Assembly: GCF_014205225.1 (NCBI RefSeq) | Contig: NZ_JACHNB010000001.1 | Span: 2,833,501-2,897,500 of the forward strand | Origin: Actinoplanes octamycinicus | GTDB lineage: Bacteria > Actinomycetota > Actinomycetes > Mycobacteriales > Micromonosporaceae | Reading direction: 5' to 3' | Length of the DNA: 64,000 nucleotides | Shown: positions 35,044 through 46,431 of the stretch, one piece after another | Position numbering within the stretch: the stretch's first letter is position 1 | Layout: every line of letters starts with the position of its first letter | Made by a program: the position numbers and the translations under genes | The notes under the pieces: generated by a model | Told to the model about the DNA's origin: nothing | Database searches by the model: none | Seen by the model: the letters and a program-made list of their open reading frames with translations, nothing else

Positions 35044-36885
35044 ATGGACGCCAGGCACCGCGGCGCGATCGCCCTGCCGGTCGTGGTGGCGCTGGTCGCG
35101 CTGCTGACCGGCGGGTGCGGCATCCCGGACGACAGCGGGGTGAAGGACGTCGGCCCCGGCCCGTCGAACAACATCAGTTCGCCCGGCGACGTCGACGCCG
35201 GCCAGGTCTCCCGGCAGGACGCCGGCGAGGCGCGCCAGTTCGCGGCGAACTATCTGCGGGCGGCAGCCGGTGACATGGCCACCGCCACCGACCGGCTGAA
35301 GAGCTTCATGACCCCGGCGGCCGCCGGGCGGTTCAAGCCCACCGGCAGCGGTCTGCAGGTGGTCCGGCTGATCGGCGACCCGCTGCTCACCCCGGGCGAC
35401 AACGTGGTCTACGTGACCTACGAGCCGGTCGGCACGCTGGACGAGTTCGGCCGGCTGGAGCCGGCCCGGGAGACCCGCCGGGACACCTTCCAGATCAAGG
35501 TGGGGCAGCTCACCGACCAGAGCGGGCTGTTCGTCACCGACGCGCCGCCGGTCCTGCCGCTCGACGTCAAGGCGCTGCAGAGCTCGTACGTGCAGCACGC
35601 CCTCTACTACTGGAACACCGAGTACACCGGCCTGGTGCCGGACGTCCGCTACCTGCCCAAGGCGCTGCCCGTCGAGCAGCGCCCGACCACCGTGCTGACC
35701 TGGCTGTTCAACGGCCCGTCCAGCTGGCTGTCGGTGGCCAACCTGGCCAAGGGCACCGCGCTCAAGGGCAACGTCCCGATCAGCGACAACAAGCTGCAGA
35801 TCGCGCTGAGCACCCAGGCGGTCACCGCCGACAACGCGGAGCAGGCGGTGGATCGGCTGCGCCGGCAGCTGCAGTGGACGCTGCGGCCGCTGCTGCCGAC
35901 CGGCACCGAGCTGGACCTGAAGATCGAGCACCAGGACGTCCGGGCGTTCACCGGCGACGACTACCTGACCAGCAACCCGGCCGCCCAGCTGGGCGACGAC
36001 CCGGAGCGCTTCGTGGTGTACGGCGGCAAGATCCGCCGGGTCTCCGGGCAGCAGTGGTCGGTCAACCCGGTGCCGGTGCTCAAGCCGGAGGAGAACAAGG
36101 ACATCCGGGCCGCCGCGATCAGCACCGTGGCGAGACGCTCGTTCGCCGCGGTGGTGGTCAAGGACGGCAAGGGCGAGGGGTTGCGGGTGGCCACCGCCGG
36201 GCCCGGCGACCAGGCCGCGCTGCAGCCGATCAGCGGGCTGTCCGGCACGCTCCGCGAGCCGGTCTGGGCGGCCACCGCGGACGGGTCGCCGGACGGCGCG
36301 ATCGGTCTGATCATCGCGAACGACAAGCTGTACGCGTTCCCGGCTGGCAAGGGCGCCGCCCGGCAGATCCCGTGGACCGGCCCGGGCAGCCGGATCACCT
36401 CGGTCGCGGTGGCCCCGGACGGTCACCGGCTGGCCGTGGTGGTGGACGGCAAGCTGTTCCGGGTGTCGCTCAGCCCCGGCGGGGACGCCCCGTCGCTGGG
36501 CACGCCCCAGCAGCTCCGGCCGGCCTCGCTGGCGACGGTGAGCGCGGTCGACGTGGCCAGCGAGGGCTGGCTGACCGTGGCCGGCGTGCGGGACAACCAG
36601 CGGGTCACCATCGAGGACGTGTCGATGGACGGCGCGCTGGAGGGCGCCCGGCTGCCCGACCTGGGCAGCAAGCCGGTCGACTCGCTGAGCGTCTACCCGG
36701 CCGGGCCGCTGGACTCGGACCTGTTCTCCGGCCGGGCCATCGCCCGGTCGGTCTCCTACACCTCGGACAACAAGGCGTGGGAGGCGCTCTCCCAGCCGGA
36801 GCAGATCAAGGCCGACAAGGTGGCTGGGCCGCCGGCGAACCAGCCGCCCGGGACCGTCCCGCTGGCCCCGTTCTACCTGGAATGA
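35044..36885 (+). CDS. lpqB: Lipoprotein LpqB, modulator of MtrAB
   Basis: A 613-residue exported lipoprotein. The signal peptide ends in LLTGGCG, with the lipidated Cys near residue 26. The LpqB N-terminal domain and GerMN-like domains follow (about 55-330: QFAANYLRAAAGDMATATDR, LTWLFNGPSSWL), and the C-terminal third forms a beta-propeller-like region with repeated VAVAPDGHRLAVVVDGKLF-type segments. In mycobacteria and Streptomyces LpqB interacts with the MtrB sensor domain. One base separates it from mtrB, and its stop overlaps the comF start as ATGA. Confidence 0.93.
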   Translation: MDARHRGAIALPVVVALVALLTGGCGIPDDSGVKDVGPGPSNNISSPGDVDAGQVSRQDAGEARQFAANYLRAAAGDMATATDRLKSFMTPAAAGRFKPTGSGLQVVRLIGDPLLTPGDNVVYVTYEPVGTLDEFGRLEPARETRRDTFQIKVGQLTDQSGLFVTDAPPVLPLDVKALQSSYVQHALYYWNTEYTGLVPDVRYLPKALPVEQRPTTVLTWLFNGPSSWLSVANLAKGTALKGNVPISDNKLQIALSTQAVTADNAEQAVDRLRRQLQWTLRPLLPTGTELDLKIEHQDVRAFTGDDYLTSNPAAQLGDDPERFVVYGGKIRRVSGQQWSVNPVPVLKPEENKDIRAAAISTVARRSFAAVVVKDGKGEGLRVATAGPGDQAALQPISGLSGTLREPVWAATADGSPDGAIGLIIANDKLYAFPAGKGAARQIPWTGPGSRITSVAVAPDGHRLAVVVDGKLFRVSLSPGGDAPSLGTPQQLRPASLATVSAVDVASEGWLTVAGVRDNQRVTIEDVSMDGALEGARLPDLGSKPVDSLSVYPAGPLDSDLFSGRAIARSVSYTSDNKAWEALSQPEQIKADKVAGPPANQPPGTVPLAPFYLE

Positions 36886-37601
36886 TCGGGCTGCTCGGCG
36901 AGCTGGCCGACCTGGTCCTGCCGGGGGCCTGCGCGGGCTGCGGCGCGGAGCGGGTGCGGCTGCGGCACGGCGCCTGCCCGGCCTGCGTGGCCGAGCTGGA
37001 GGCGCTGCGGCCGTTCTGGTCGGCGCCCCGGCCCCGGCCGGCCGGGTTCCCGCCCTGCGCGGCGGTGGGGCCGTATTCCGGGGCGTTGCGCGGGGCGCTG
37101 CTGGCGTACAAGGAACGGGGCCGGCACCGGCTCGCCGGGCCGCTCGGCGCGCTGCTGGCCGGCGCCGTCGCGGCCGTCGCGCCGCGCGACCGCCCGGTTC
37201 TGATCGTCCCGGTCCCGTCCACCCGGGCGGCCCGCCGGGAGCGGTACGGCGACCACATGGCCCGGCTCACGACGCACGCCGTCCGGCGGCTGCGGGCGGC
37301 CGGCTGGGCGGCCCGGACCGGTCAGCCGCTGCGTGCCCTGCCCAAGCCTGACTCCACGTCACTGGACGCTGCCGGGCGGTCCATCCAGGCTGTCAATTCG
37401 CTGCGAATCATTCCCGCCCGAATCGGCGTTCTGCGGCGCGGCGACGCGATGCGAGGCACGCTGGTGGTAGCCGACGACATCGTCACCACTGGGGCCACGC
37501 TGGCCGCCGCGGTACGTCGTCTAGAGGAGGCGGACATGCAGGTCACCGGCGCCGCAGTACTGGCAGCGACACAACTCCGCCGAAGCTGTCCGGGAATTTG
37601 A
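36882..37601 (+). CDS. ComF family phosphoribosyltransferase-like protein
   Basis: A 239-residue protein. A zinc-ribbon-like N-terminus (LPGACAGCGAERVR, then HGACPACVAEL) is followed by a type I phosphoribosyltransferase fold with LIVPVPSTRAARRERYGDHM and the PRPP loop GTLVVADDIVTTGATLAAAV. ComF/GntX proteins work in DNA uptake or purine salvage, or have no defined role in actinobacteria; the gene's fixed place after lpqB is the stronger identifier. Start overlaps the lpqB stop, so translation is coupled. Confidence 0.9.
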   Translation: MIGLLGELADLVLPGACAGCGAERVRLRHGACPACVAELEALRPFWSAPRPRPAGFPPCAAVGPYSGALRGALLAYKERGRHRLAGPLGALLAGAVAAVAPRDRPVLIVPVPSTRAARRERYGDHMARLTTHAVRRLRAAGWAARTGQPLRALPKPDSTSLDAAGRSIQAVNSLRIIPARIGVLRRGDAMRGTLVVADDIVTTGATLAAAVRRLEEADMQVTGAAVLAATQLRRSCPGI

Positions 37602-37881
37602 CTGCTGTCACGCTTTCGGCTGCCGATAGAGGCGAATGTCAGCCGTTGGTTATCCCAAACGAGGGGTGACGAGCGAGGATCGGCAGGTTAGCGTCTAGGT
37701 GACGAGGGTAGGGCACATCAACTTACCCGCCACCGGGAGCGTTCTTTCTCGCACCGGAAAGGAGTCGTCTCACTCACGTCTGCCGTGTCGCCTCTTCTTC
37801 CAGGCGAGCGGCGCCCTTCTCAAGCACCACGATGCGCCGGCTGCCGGCGCCCCATGCAGAACACGTTGGGGGAGGTCACGA

Positions 37882-38499
37882 GTGGACATTGTCGTCAAGG
37901 GCCGCAACGTAGAGGTTCCCGACCACTATCGAGAGCATGTAGCGGACAAGCTGAGCAAGGTCGAGCGTTACGACCAGAAGCTGATGCGGGTCGACGTGGA
38001 GCTGTTCCACGAACGCAACCCGCGCCAGTCCGACACCTGCCAGCGGGTCGAGATCACCGTCCTGACCAAGGGACCGGTGGTTCGCGCCGAAGCTCAGGCA
38101 CAGGATTTCTACGCAGCTCTGGACTGCGCCATCAACAAACTGGACGCCCGGTTGCGTCGTTCCGCCGACCGGCGCCGCGTCCACCGCGGACGGCACGCAC
38201 CGGTTTCGGTCGCCGCCGCCACCGCGAACCTTCCCACCGACCTGACCAGGGGTGGCGCCGCTACGCTGACCGCCGAGCCAGAGGTCGAGGAGCTGGCCGA
38301 GCACGACGAGAGCCAGCCGTGGCGGATCGTTCGCGAGAAAGAGCACTCCGGCGAGCCGATGACCGTCGATGACGCGCTCTTCCAGATGGAACTCGTCGGG
38401 CACGACTTCTATCTGTTCCAGGACAAGGAGAGCGGCCGGCCCAGCGTCGTGTACCGCCGTCGAGGCTACGACTACGGGATCCTCAGCCTGGCTGTGTGA
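37882..38499 (+). CDS. hpf: Long-form ribosome hibernation promoting factor
   Basis: A 205-residue ribosome-binding protein. The N-terminal HPF/RaiA domain covers about residues 1-100 (VDIVVKGRNVEVPDHYREHV; VDVELFHERNPRQSD; AQDFYAALDCAINKLDARLRR) and the C-terminal dimerisation domain about 145-203 (IVREKEHSGEPMTVDDALFQ; GHDFYLFQDKESGRPSVVYRR), so it is the long form that joins 70S ribosomes into 100S dimers. GTG at 37882 is chosen because GGAGG lies six bases upstream. The 280-bp leader between comF and this gene holds no gene and probably the stationary-phase promoter. The last 17 bases overlap the convergent acetyltransferase gene. Confidence 0.93.
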   Translation: MDIVVKGRNVEVPDHYREHVADKLSKVERYDQKLMRVDVELFHERNPRQSDTCQRVEITVLTKGPVVRAEAQAQDFYAALDCAINKLDARLRRSADRRRVHRGRHAPVSVAAATANLPTDLTRGGAATLTAEPEVEELAEHDESQPWRIVREKEHSGEPMTVDDALFQMELVGHDFYLFQDKESGRPSVVYRRRGYDYGILSLAV

Positions 38500-39574
38500 G
38501 TTCCCCGCCGGAGACCTGCCGCAGCAGGTCTTCGGCGAACAGCACGAACTGGACGTCGTCGTGACGGGTGCCGGCCATACCGGGCAGCCGGGAGCGCAGG
38601 TACGCCTCCCGCCGGAACCCGGCTTTCTCCAGCACCCGTTGCGAACCCACGTTGTCCGGCAGCGTGCCCGCGATCAGCCGGGCGATCCCGGTCTCCGCGA
38701 ACGCCCACAGCGCCACCAGCTTGGCTGCCCGGGTCACCAGTCCGCGCCCGCGGAACTCGGGCAGCATGCTGTAGCCGATCATCGCCTGCGCGGTGCGCGG
38801 CTCCTGGTAGTACAACGAGATCTGGCCGGCCGCGGCGCCGCTCGCGGCGTCCACCACGACCAGGTCGGCCCGGTGGCCGGCCAGCCAGTGCGAGGCCGCC
38901 CAGAAACACCGCCGATGCACCTCCGCCGGGTCCGGCGGCACCGGCGGCACGCTGGTCGCCACCACGTCCGGCTCGCTGTGCAGGGTGGCGTAGAAGCCCA
39001 CGTCGCCCTCGCCGAGCGGGCGCAGCGTCACCACGCCGTCGGACAGCTCGCCGCCGGGCAGGTCGGGCAGCAGCCGCTCGACCGGCTCGCCGGAGTCGCC
39101 GGCCAGCCGGGAGTAGACCAGCACGTCGTCGTGCCCGCCGGCCGGGTTCGGCCACGCGCCGCGCCGCTCGCCCTCGCGCACGTAACCGGCGGCCAGCGCG
39201 ACCCGCTGGGCCACCGGGTTGTCCTGGTGGATCAGCAGCTCCAGCCGGTGCAGCCGGGGGATCCCGGGCGCGCCGGCGAAGATCTCCTCGCTCAGCGCCC
39301 GCAGCGCGGCGGTCGCGATGCCCCGCCGCCGGGCCTGCGGCCCCACCCAGAACCGGACCTGCCCCGAGCCGAGATCGGGTTGCAGGTGGTCCAGCTCCAC
39401 GGCGCCGACCGGGCCGCCTCCGCCTCCGGCGATTATCGCGTACGAATAAGCGCTGCTCGCGGTCGTGCCGGAGGGCAGGAACCGGCGCCCGAGCTGATCG
39501 TCGCGCGCCGCGGCGAGGGCTGCCTCGTCGGACGTGCCGGCGGCCCGCAGCCGTACCCCGTTGTCCTGATCCAC
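38483..39574 (-). CDS. Double-domain GNAT acetyltransferase
   Basis: A 363-residue protein with two tandem GNAT domains. The first (about 1-165) has VRFWVGPQARRRGIATAALR and LIHQDNPVAQRVALAAGYVREG; the second (about 180-350) has MIGYSMLPEFRGRGLVTRAA and GTLPDNVGSQRVLEKAGFRRE. Both have the R/Q-x-x-G-x-G/A acetyl-CoA loop and the Asn of RimJ/RimL-type enzymes, so both may bind acetyl-CoA. Substrates are unknown. GTG at 39574 is used; a GTG at 39613 would add 13 basic residues. Its end overlaps hpf by 17 bp on the opposite strand. Confidence 0.85.
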   Translation of the reverse strand: MDQDNGVRLRAAGTSDEAALAAARDDQLGRRFLPSGTTASSAYSYAIIAGGGGGPVGAVELDHLQPDLGSGQVRFWVGPQARRRGIATAALRALSEEIFAGAPGIPRLHRLELLIHQDNPVAQRVALAAGYVREGERRGAWPNPAGGHDDVLVYSRLAGDSGEPVERLLPDLPGGELSDGVVTLRPLGEGDVGFYATLHSEPDVVATSVPPVPPDPAEVHRRCFWAASHWLAGHRADLVVVDAASGAAAGQISLYYQEPRTAQAMIGYSMLPEFRGRGLVTRAAKLVALWAFAETGIARLIAGTLPDNVGSQRVLEKAGFRREAYLRSRLPGMAGTRHDDVQFVLFAEDLLRQVSGGELTQPG

Positions 39575-39758
39575 CGGACCATCTTTCCGCAGACGCGCCC
39601 GGGCGCGAAACACGTTTCAACGCTTCGGCGACTGCGCTGTCAGCGAACTTCCTGCCCCGTTCAGTCCCTTTTGTGAGTTTGGCGGGAGGCTCGGGTCACA
39701 GCCTTCGGGAGAAGGTGCCTACGATGGTTCGGCAGACTGTCTAGGGGAGCGTTGACCC

Positions 39759-42672
<2,914 letters not shown>

Positions 42673-42674
<2 letters not shown>

Positions 42675-42838
42675 CAGAGATGATGTTGGTGAGCACCTCC
42701 CGCCGGGGTCTGACCCTCCGCCTGACTGACTTCGGGTCCTTAACGGGATTTGTCGACCCTGGCCGGGAGGTGCTCATGCACTCATCAGGCGTGGCGTTGT
42801 GACTTCATAGGAGCCTGGCTAGAGGCCCCATCTCTGTC
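42673..42838 (+). ncRNA. Structured non-coding end of the IS110 element, bridge-RNA candidate
   Basis: Two nested perfect inverted repeats lie between secA and the transposase. The outer pair is GACAGAGATG (42673-42682) with CATCTCTGTC (42829-42838); the inner pair is TGAGCACCTCCCG (42690-42702) with 42764-42776. The 61-base inner loop contains a small GGGT/ACCC hairpin. The enclosed length, about 166 bases, and the place just upstream of the transposase fit the bridge RNA of IS110-type elements, which guides target and donor choice. A copy of CATAGGAGC inside it (42806-42814) matches the sequence right after the transposase gene. The assignment as bridge RNA is an inference. Confidence 0.5.
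42806..42814 (+). repeat. Direct repeat CATAGGAGC, left copy
   Basis: Identical to 43976-43984, which begins four bases after the transposase stop. The flanks are also alike (GACTT before this copy, GACATC before the other). Confidence 0.7.
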
Positions 42839-42900
42839 TTGTCCGCGTTGCCCGGCTGGTGCGTGCCGCCCTGCACCCAGTCACGAACGACAGGACGACG

Positions 42901-43971
42901 ATGCCTTCCATTACACCTGATGACACTGTGATCGAGGTCTTCGGTGGCGTCGACACTCACCAGGACACCCACACCGCCGCCGTGATCGACCAGGTCGGCC
43001 GGGTTCTCGGCACGCATGAGTTCCCCGCCACCGCGGCCGGCTACGCCGATCTGCTGGCCTGGATACGCGGGCACGGCCGGCTCAGCCGGGTCGGGGTCGA
43101 GGGCACCGGCGCCTACGGCGCGGGCCTGGCTCGCCTGCTCCGCGACGAGCACGCCGACGTGATCGAGGTCGACCGGCCAGACCGTAAGACCCGCCGCTTC
43201 CAGGGAAAATCCGACCCGATCGACGCGATCCAAGCCGCCCGGGCCGCGCTGGCTGGTGAACGCACCGGCACCCCCAAACAGCGCGACGGGCGCGTCGAAG
43301 CGTTACGTAACCTGCGCGTGGCCCGGCGCAGCGCGGTCGAACAGCGCGCCGACACCCAGCGCCAGATGAAGACCCTGATCGTCACCGCTCCCGACGAGCT
43401 GCGTGCCCGGCTACGCGGCCTGAGCGTCAAACAGCTGGTCGTCACCTGCGCGAACCTGCGCCCCGAGCGGGCTGACGCCGCGACCCCGCTCACCGCCGTC
43501 AAGCTCGCCCTGCGCAGTCTGGCCCGCCGCCATCAGCAGCTGTCCGCCGAGATCACCGACCTCGACGAGCTGCTCGAGCCGGTCGTCGCCGCGATCAACC
43601 CCGGCCTGCTGGCCGCCAACGGTGTCGGCGCCGAGATCGCCGGGCAGTTGCTGGTCAGTGCCGGGGAGAACCACGACCGGCTCGCCTCCGAGGCGGCGTT
43701 CGCCATGCTCTGCGGCGTTGCACCGATCCCGGCCTCGTCCGGCAAGACGACCCGGCACCGGCTCAACCGTGGCGGCGACCGACAGGCCAACGCCGCCCTC
43801 TACCGCGTCGTGCTCTGCCGCCTGCGCTGGGATCCCCGCACCCGCGACTACATGCAACGACGCACCAAGGAAGGCATGTCGAAGAAAGAAATCATTCGAT
43901 GCCTTAAGCGATATGTCGCCCGCGAGCTCTACCAACTCATCAGAATGAACGATCTTGAACTCGCCGCTTGA
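42901..43971 (+). CDS. IS110-family transposase (DEDD recombinase)
   Basis: A 356-residue site-specific recombinase. The N-terminal RuvC-like domain starts with GGVDTHQDTHTAAVID (first Asp, residue 18), then VGVEGTGAYGAGLARLL and KSDPIDAIQAARAAL (later acidic residues). The C-terminal Transposase_20 domain has LLAANGVGAEIAGQLLVSAG, FAMLCGVAPIPASSGKTTRH, with the likely catalytic serine, and NRGGDRQANAALYRVVLCRL. No stop or frameshift interrupts it, so it is probably active. ATG at 42901 is used. The 62 bases before it follow the structured RNA candidate. Confidence 0.93.
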   Translation: MPSITPDDTVIEVFGGVDTHQDTHTAAVIDQVGRVLGTHEFPATAAGYADLLAWIRGHGRLSRVGVEGTGAYGAGLARLLRDEHADVIEVDRPDRKTRRFQGKSDPIDAIQAARAALAGERTGTPKQRDGRVEALRNLRVARRSAVEQRADTQRQMKTLIVTAPDELRARLRGLSVKQLVVTCANLRPERADAATPLTAVKLALRSLARRHQQLSAEITDLDELLEPVVAAINPGLLAANGVGAEIAGQLLVSAGENHDRLASEAAFAMLCGVAPIPASSGKTTRHRLNRGGDRQANAALYRVVLCRLRWDPRTRDYMQRRTKEGMSKKEIIRCLKRYVARELYQLIRMNDLELAA

Positions 43972-43975
43972 CATC

Positions 43976-43984
43976 CATAGGAGC
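43976..43984 (+). repeat. Direct repeat CATAGGAGC, right copy
   Basis: Starts four bases after the transposase stop; pairs with the copy at 42806-42814. It probably marks the right end of the element. Confidence 0.7.
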
Positions 43985-44002
43985 ATCCACCCGCACCATC
44001 CC

Positions 44003-44172
44003 GACGCCGCCCGGCCCGGACCACCTCGGTCCGCGCCGGGCGGCGCTCGTTTCCACCCCGGGCGAGGCCCGTTTCCGCCCCGCGCGGGGCTCGTTTCCCC
44101 CGGGCGCGAACCAAATCGACGTCGCCCGGCCCGGACCACCTCGGTGCACGCCGGGCCGCGCTTGTTTCCGCC
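44003..44172. repeat. Imperfect 52-bp direct repeat, two copies
   Basis: Copies at about 44003-44054 and 44118-44172 share GCCCGGCCCGGACCACCTCG and the following bases, ending in CTTGTTTCC or CTCGTTTCC. CCCGGACCACCT also occurs in the 33-bp repeat inside the next gene. The 524 bp between the IS and that gene hold this repeat and the next one and no supported gene. Confidence 0.65.
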
Positions 44173-44344
44173 CAGGGAGCGCGCCAACTCGCCCCGCTCT
44201 GCCGTCGCCGCGTCGGGCCTGACCGCGCCGGGCCTGACCGGGCCGCGCCGCGAACCGGTCGTGGCGTCGGCGCGTGGTGGAACCCAGGACGGCCACCGCC
44301 TCCACTGCTCAGTGGACGCCCCGGGGTATGCCCTGCTGCCCTTC

Positions 44345-44489
44345 TCCGTGCCGCGCGGCGTGGACGAGCCGTGCGGCGTGGCACGGATGAGTGGCGCCGC
44401 GTGGCGTGATGAGTGGTGCCGCGTGGCGTGATGAGCCGTGCCGCGCGGCCTGGATGAGCCGTGCCGCGCGGCGTGGATGAGTCGCGCGG
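44345..44489. repeat. About 22-bp tandem repeat next to the Rv3235-like stop
   Basis: Six or seven imperfect copies of GATGAGCCGTGCCGCGCGGC followed by GTG, with unit length near 20-22 bp, ending at the stop of the minus-strand gene. No gene is seen across it. Confidence 0.65.
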
Positions 44490-44495
44490 CGGGGC

Positions 44496-45407
44496 TCAGA
44501 TGAGACGGAGGGTGGTGGCGCACCACTCGTCGTCGTGCAGCTCCAAGCGGAGCGCCATGGCCCAGGTCCGCTCCCCGGTGACCAGGGCGACCGCGGCCTC
44601 GACCGCCCCGCGCCGCGGCTCGCAGAGGTTGACCCGGAGCACCCCGACCGGGGACGGCCGCTGGGCTCGCCGGTCACCGGGCCGCCGGGCCCGCCGCAAC
44701 TGGGCGACCCGCCGGGCGCCGGCCAGACCCTGCGCCACCACCCCGGCCGCCTCGGCCGGCAACGACAGCCCGCGCAGGTGGGTCGCCGGCCGGTAGCCGT
44801 TCAGCACCTCGACACAGAGGTGCACGAACCGCTTCACCGCCAGCTTCGCGTCCCCGGAAGGCCCGGCCACCACCGGCGCCGCCGCACCCCGGACCGCTGG
44901 ACCGATCGATACCTCCGCACCCCCGGCCACCTGGCCGTTCGGCGTCGCGCCGGCCCGGACCACCTGACCGCTCGGCGTCGCGCCGACCCGGACCGCCTGA
45001 CCGCTCGGCGTCGCGCCGACCCGGACCGCCTGACCGCTCGGCGCCGCGCCAGGCCGGACCACCTGACCGTTCGGCGCCGCGCCCGCTCGGACCGCTGGAT
45101 CGCTCGGCGCCGCGTCGGCCCGGACCGCGGGAGCGCCCGGAACCGCCGCGGTCGGGACCACCTGACCGCTCGGTGCCGCGTCGGCCGGGGCCGACGGATC
45201 GGCTGGTGGGAACGCTGGGCTGGGCGGTGGGCCGGAAGGGGCCCGCTGGATCGGGCGCGGCCACTCCAGGGCCGGCTGCCGCGCGGACGACCACGCCGGC
45301 GACGTCATCTCGTCGTCGAACGGAGGGTCGTACCGAAGCACCGGGCGCAGGCGAACCGCCGGCCGCGACCCGGCGGACGCAACCTGGACCACCGATCGCA
45401 TCTCCAC
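44496..45407 (-). CDS. Rv3235 family protein with 11-residue repeats
   Basis: A 303-residue protein. The C-terminal ~115 residues match the actinobacterial Rv3235 family: KLAVKRFVHLCVEVLNGYRP, then HLRGLSLPAEAAGV and GAVEAAVALVTGERTWAMAL, ending DDEWCATTLRLI. Function is unknown, but the gene stays near secA across the phylum. The middle of the protein is a run of 11-residue repeats (GATPSGQAVRV-type), encoded by 33-bp units, and the N-terminal part is Pro-rich. GTG at 45407 is chosen because AAGGA lies six bases upstream; the ATG two codons later has its purine-rich sequence too close. Confidence 0.8.
   Translation of the reverse strand: MEMRSVVQVASAGSRPAVRLRPVLRYDPPFDDEMTSPAWSSARQPALEWPRPIQRAPSGPPPSPAFPPADPSAPADAAPSGQVVPTAAVPGAPAVRADAAPSDPAVRAGAAPNGQVVRPGAAPSGQAVRVGATPSGQAVRVGATPSGQVVRAGATPNGQVAGGAEVSIGPAVRGAAAPVVAGPSGDAKLAVKRFVHLCVEVLNGYRPATHLRGLSLPAEAAGVVAQGLAGARRVAQLRRARRPGDRRAQRPSPVGVLRVNLCEPRRGAVEAAVALVTGERTWAMALRLELHDDEWCATTLRLI
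44895..45170 (-). repeat. 33-bp in-frame repeat in the Rv3235-like gene
   Basis: Seven or eight units; the most regular two, near 44958-45023, are nearly identical. Each unit encodes 11 residues with an APSGQ or ATPSGQ core and a VR pair. The unit begins CGGACC on the plus strand and shares CCCGGACCACCT with intergenic DNA at 44.0-44.2 kb. Confidence 0.8.
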
Positions 45408-45524
45408 CGCCAATCCTTGCGTTTGGCTTCGTTTGCTTTCGACTGCCTCAGTCTTCTCCCGGCCGCGACGGTGGGTCAACATGGCGGAGGGCATCCGGAA
45501 AAACCCGCAAAAGGCGCGATCCAC

Positions 45525-45752
45525 TCACTCCGGCTCGCGCTCGGTGAGCGGGTTCTCCCGCACCCAGGCGGCCGTCTCCGCGTACTTGCCCTGGATGTAT
45601 TCCTCCAGCTTGACGCGCTCGACCCGCCACTGGCCGCGGCCGCCCACCTTGATCGCCGGCAGCTCGCCGCTGCGCACCATGTGATAGACCTGCGAGTCGG
45701 TGACGTTCAGCTCGGCCGCGACGTCGGACAGCAACAGGAACCGGCCCTCCAC
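45525..45752 (-). CDS. Small helix-turn-helix DNA-binding protein (BldC/excisionase type)
   Basis: A 75-residue protein with a MerR-like winged helix: [20 protein letters not shown], then [20 protein letters not shown] and [16 protein letters not shown]. It resembles BldC and Xis-type proteins that bind DNA cooperatively. Its gene is kept near secA and the Rv3235 gene in many actinobacteria. GTG at 45752 is preferred because GGGAGG lies four bases upstream; longer versions lack a ribosome-binding site. It lies upstream of the Rv3235-like gene on the same strand. Confidence 0.85.
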   Translation of the reverse strand: MEGRFLLLSDVAAELNVTDSQVYHMVRSGELPAIKVGGRGQWRVERVKLEEYIQGKYAETAAWVRENPLTEREPE

Positions 45753-45921
45753 ATGGCCTCCCAGCCTCGTTCGTTTCGTCAGCCTGAGTTTGCCACCGTT
45801 TGCCACCGAACGGCTGTCCTGGGCTCCCGGCTGTCCCCGATCCGGAGACGCCTGGTGGAATGAGCCTCGCCCGGACCGCGGCGGCGGTGTACTGACCGGG
45901 ATGGCGAAGCAGGAGGAAGAC

Positions 45922-46431
45922 GTGCCGATCACCGAGCTGGTCCGGGTCTACGTGCCGGCCACCCTGCCGTTGCTGGCGTTCCTGCGGACGGAGGGCCGGC
46001 TCGGCAACGGGGCGATCGAGGCGCACGCCGTGACGCCCGCGCTGCGCGAGTGGTACGCCGAGGGCGACGAGGAGGAGCTGGAGTACGTCGCCTTCACCCG
46101 CGCCGCGCAGGGCGCCCTGCAGTTGCTGCGGTACGACGTCGCCGCGCCCCGCCGCCGGGTGGTGGTCTCCGCCGACGTGCCGGCGGCCACCCTGGTCCGG
46201 GAGGACGTCGAGCTCGGGTCGAGCACCGTGCGGCTGCCCGAGCCGGTGCTGATGTCCCAGGTGGCGAGCATCCACGTGGACGGCGCCGAGGCGATGGAGG
46301 CGGTCGCGGCGGCCGCCGAGGTGGTCGAGGAGGCGCTGGCCGGCGACCCGGACGCGCAGTTCACCGTCGACGGCGCCGAGGACCACGAGCTGGAGTGGTA
46401 CGCGGTCTCCGAGCTGGACGAGCTGATCTAG
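45922..46431 (+). CDS. DUF6912 family protein
   Basis: A 169-residue protein with the opening [20 protein letters not shown], then [20 protein letters not shown] and [16 protein letters not shown], and the end [22 protein letters not shown]. This matches a conserved actinobacterial family (DUF6912) of unknown function. GTG at 45922 is chosen because GGAGG lies six bases upstream; an ATG at 45901 lacks one. It is divergent from the BldC-like gene and its stop overlaps the stop of the convergent membrane-protein gene. Confidence 0.8.
   Translation: MPITELVRVYVPATLPLLAFLRTEGRLGNGAIEAHAVTPALREWYAEGDEEELEYVAFTRAAQGALQLLRYDVAAPRRRVVVSADVPAATLVREDVELGSSTVRLPEPVLMSQVASIHVDGAEAMEAVAAAAEVVEEALAGDPDAQFTVDGAEDHELEWYAVSELDELI

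Noticed and set aside
42690..42776. The 13-bp inverted repeat as a simple secA terminator
   Set aside because: The loop is 61 bases and the repeat lies inside a second inverted repeat; a terminator stem is usually closed by a short loop.
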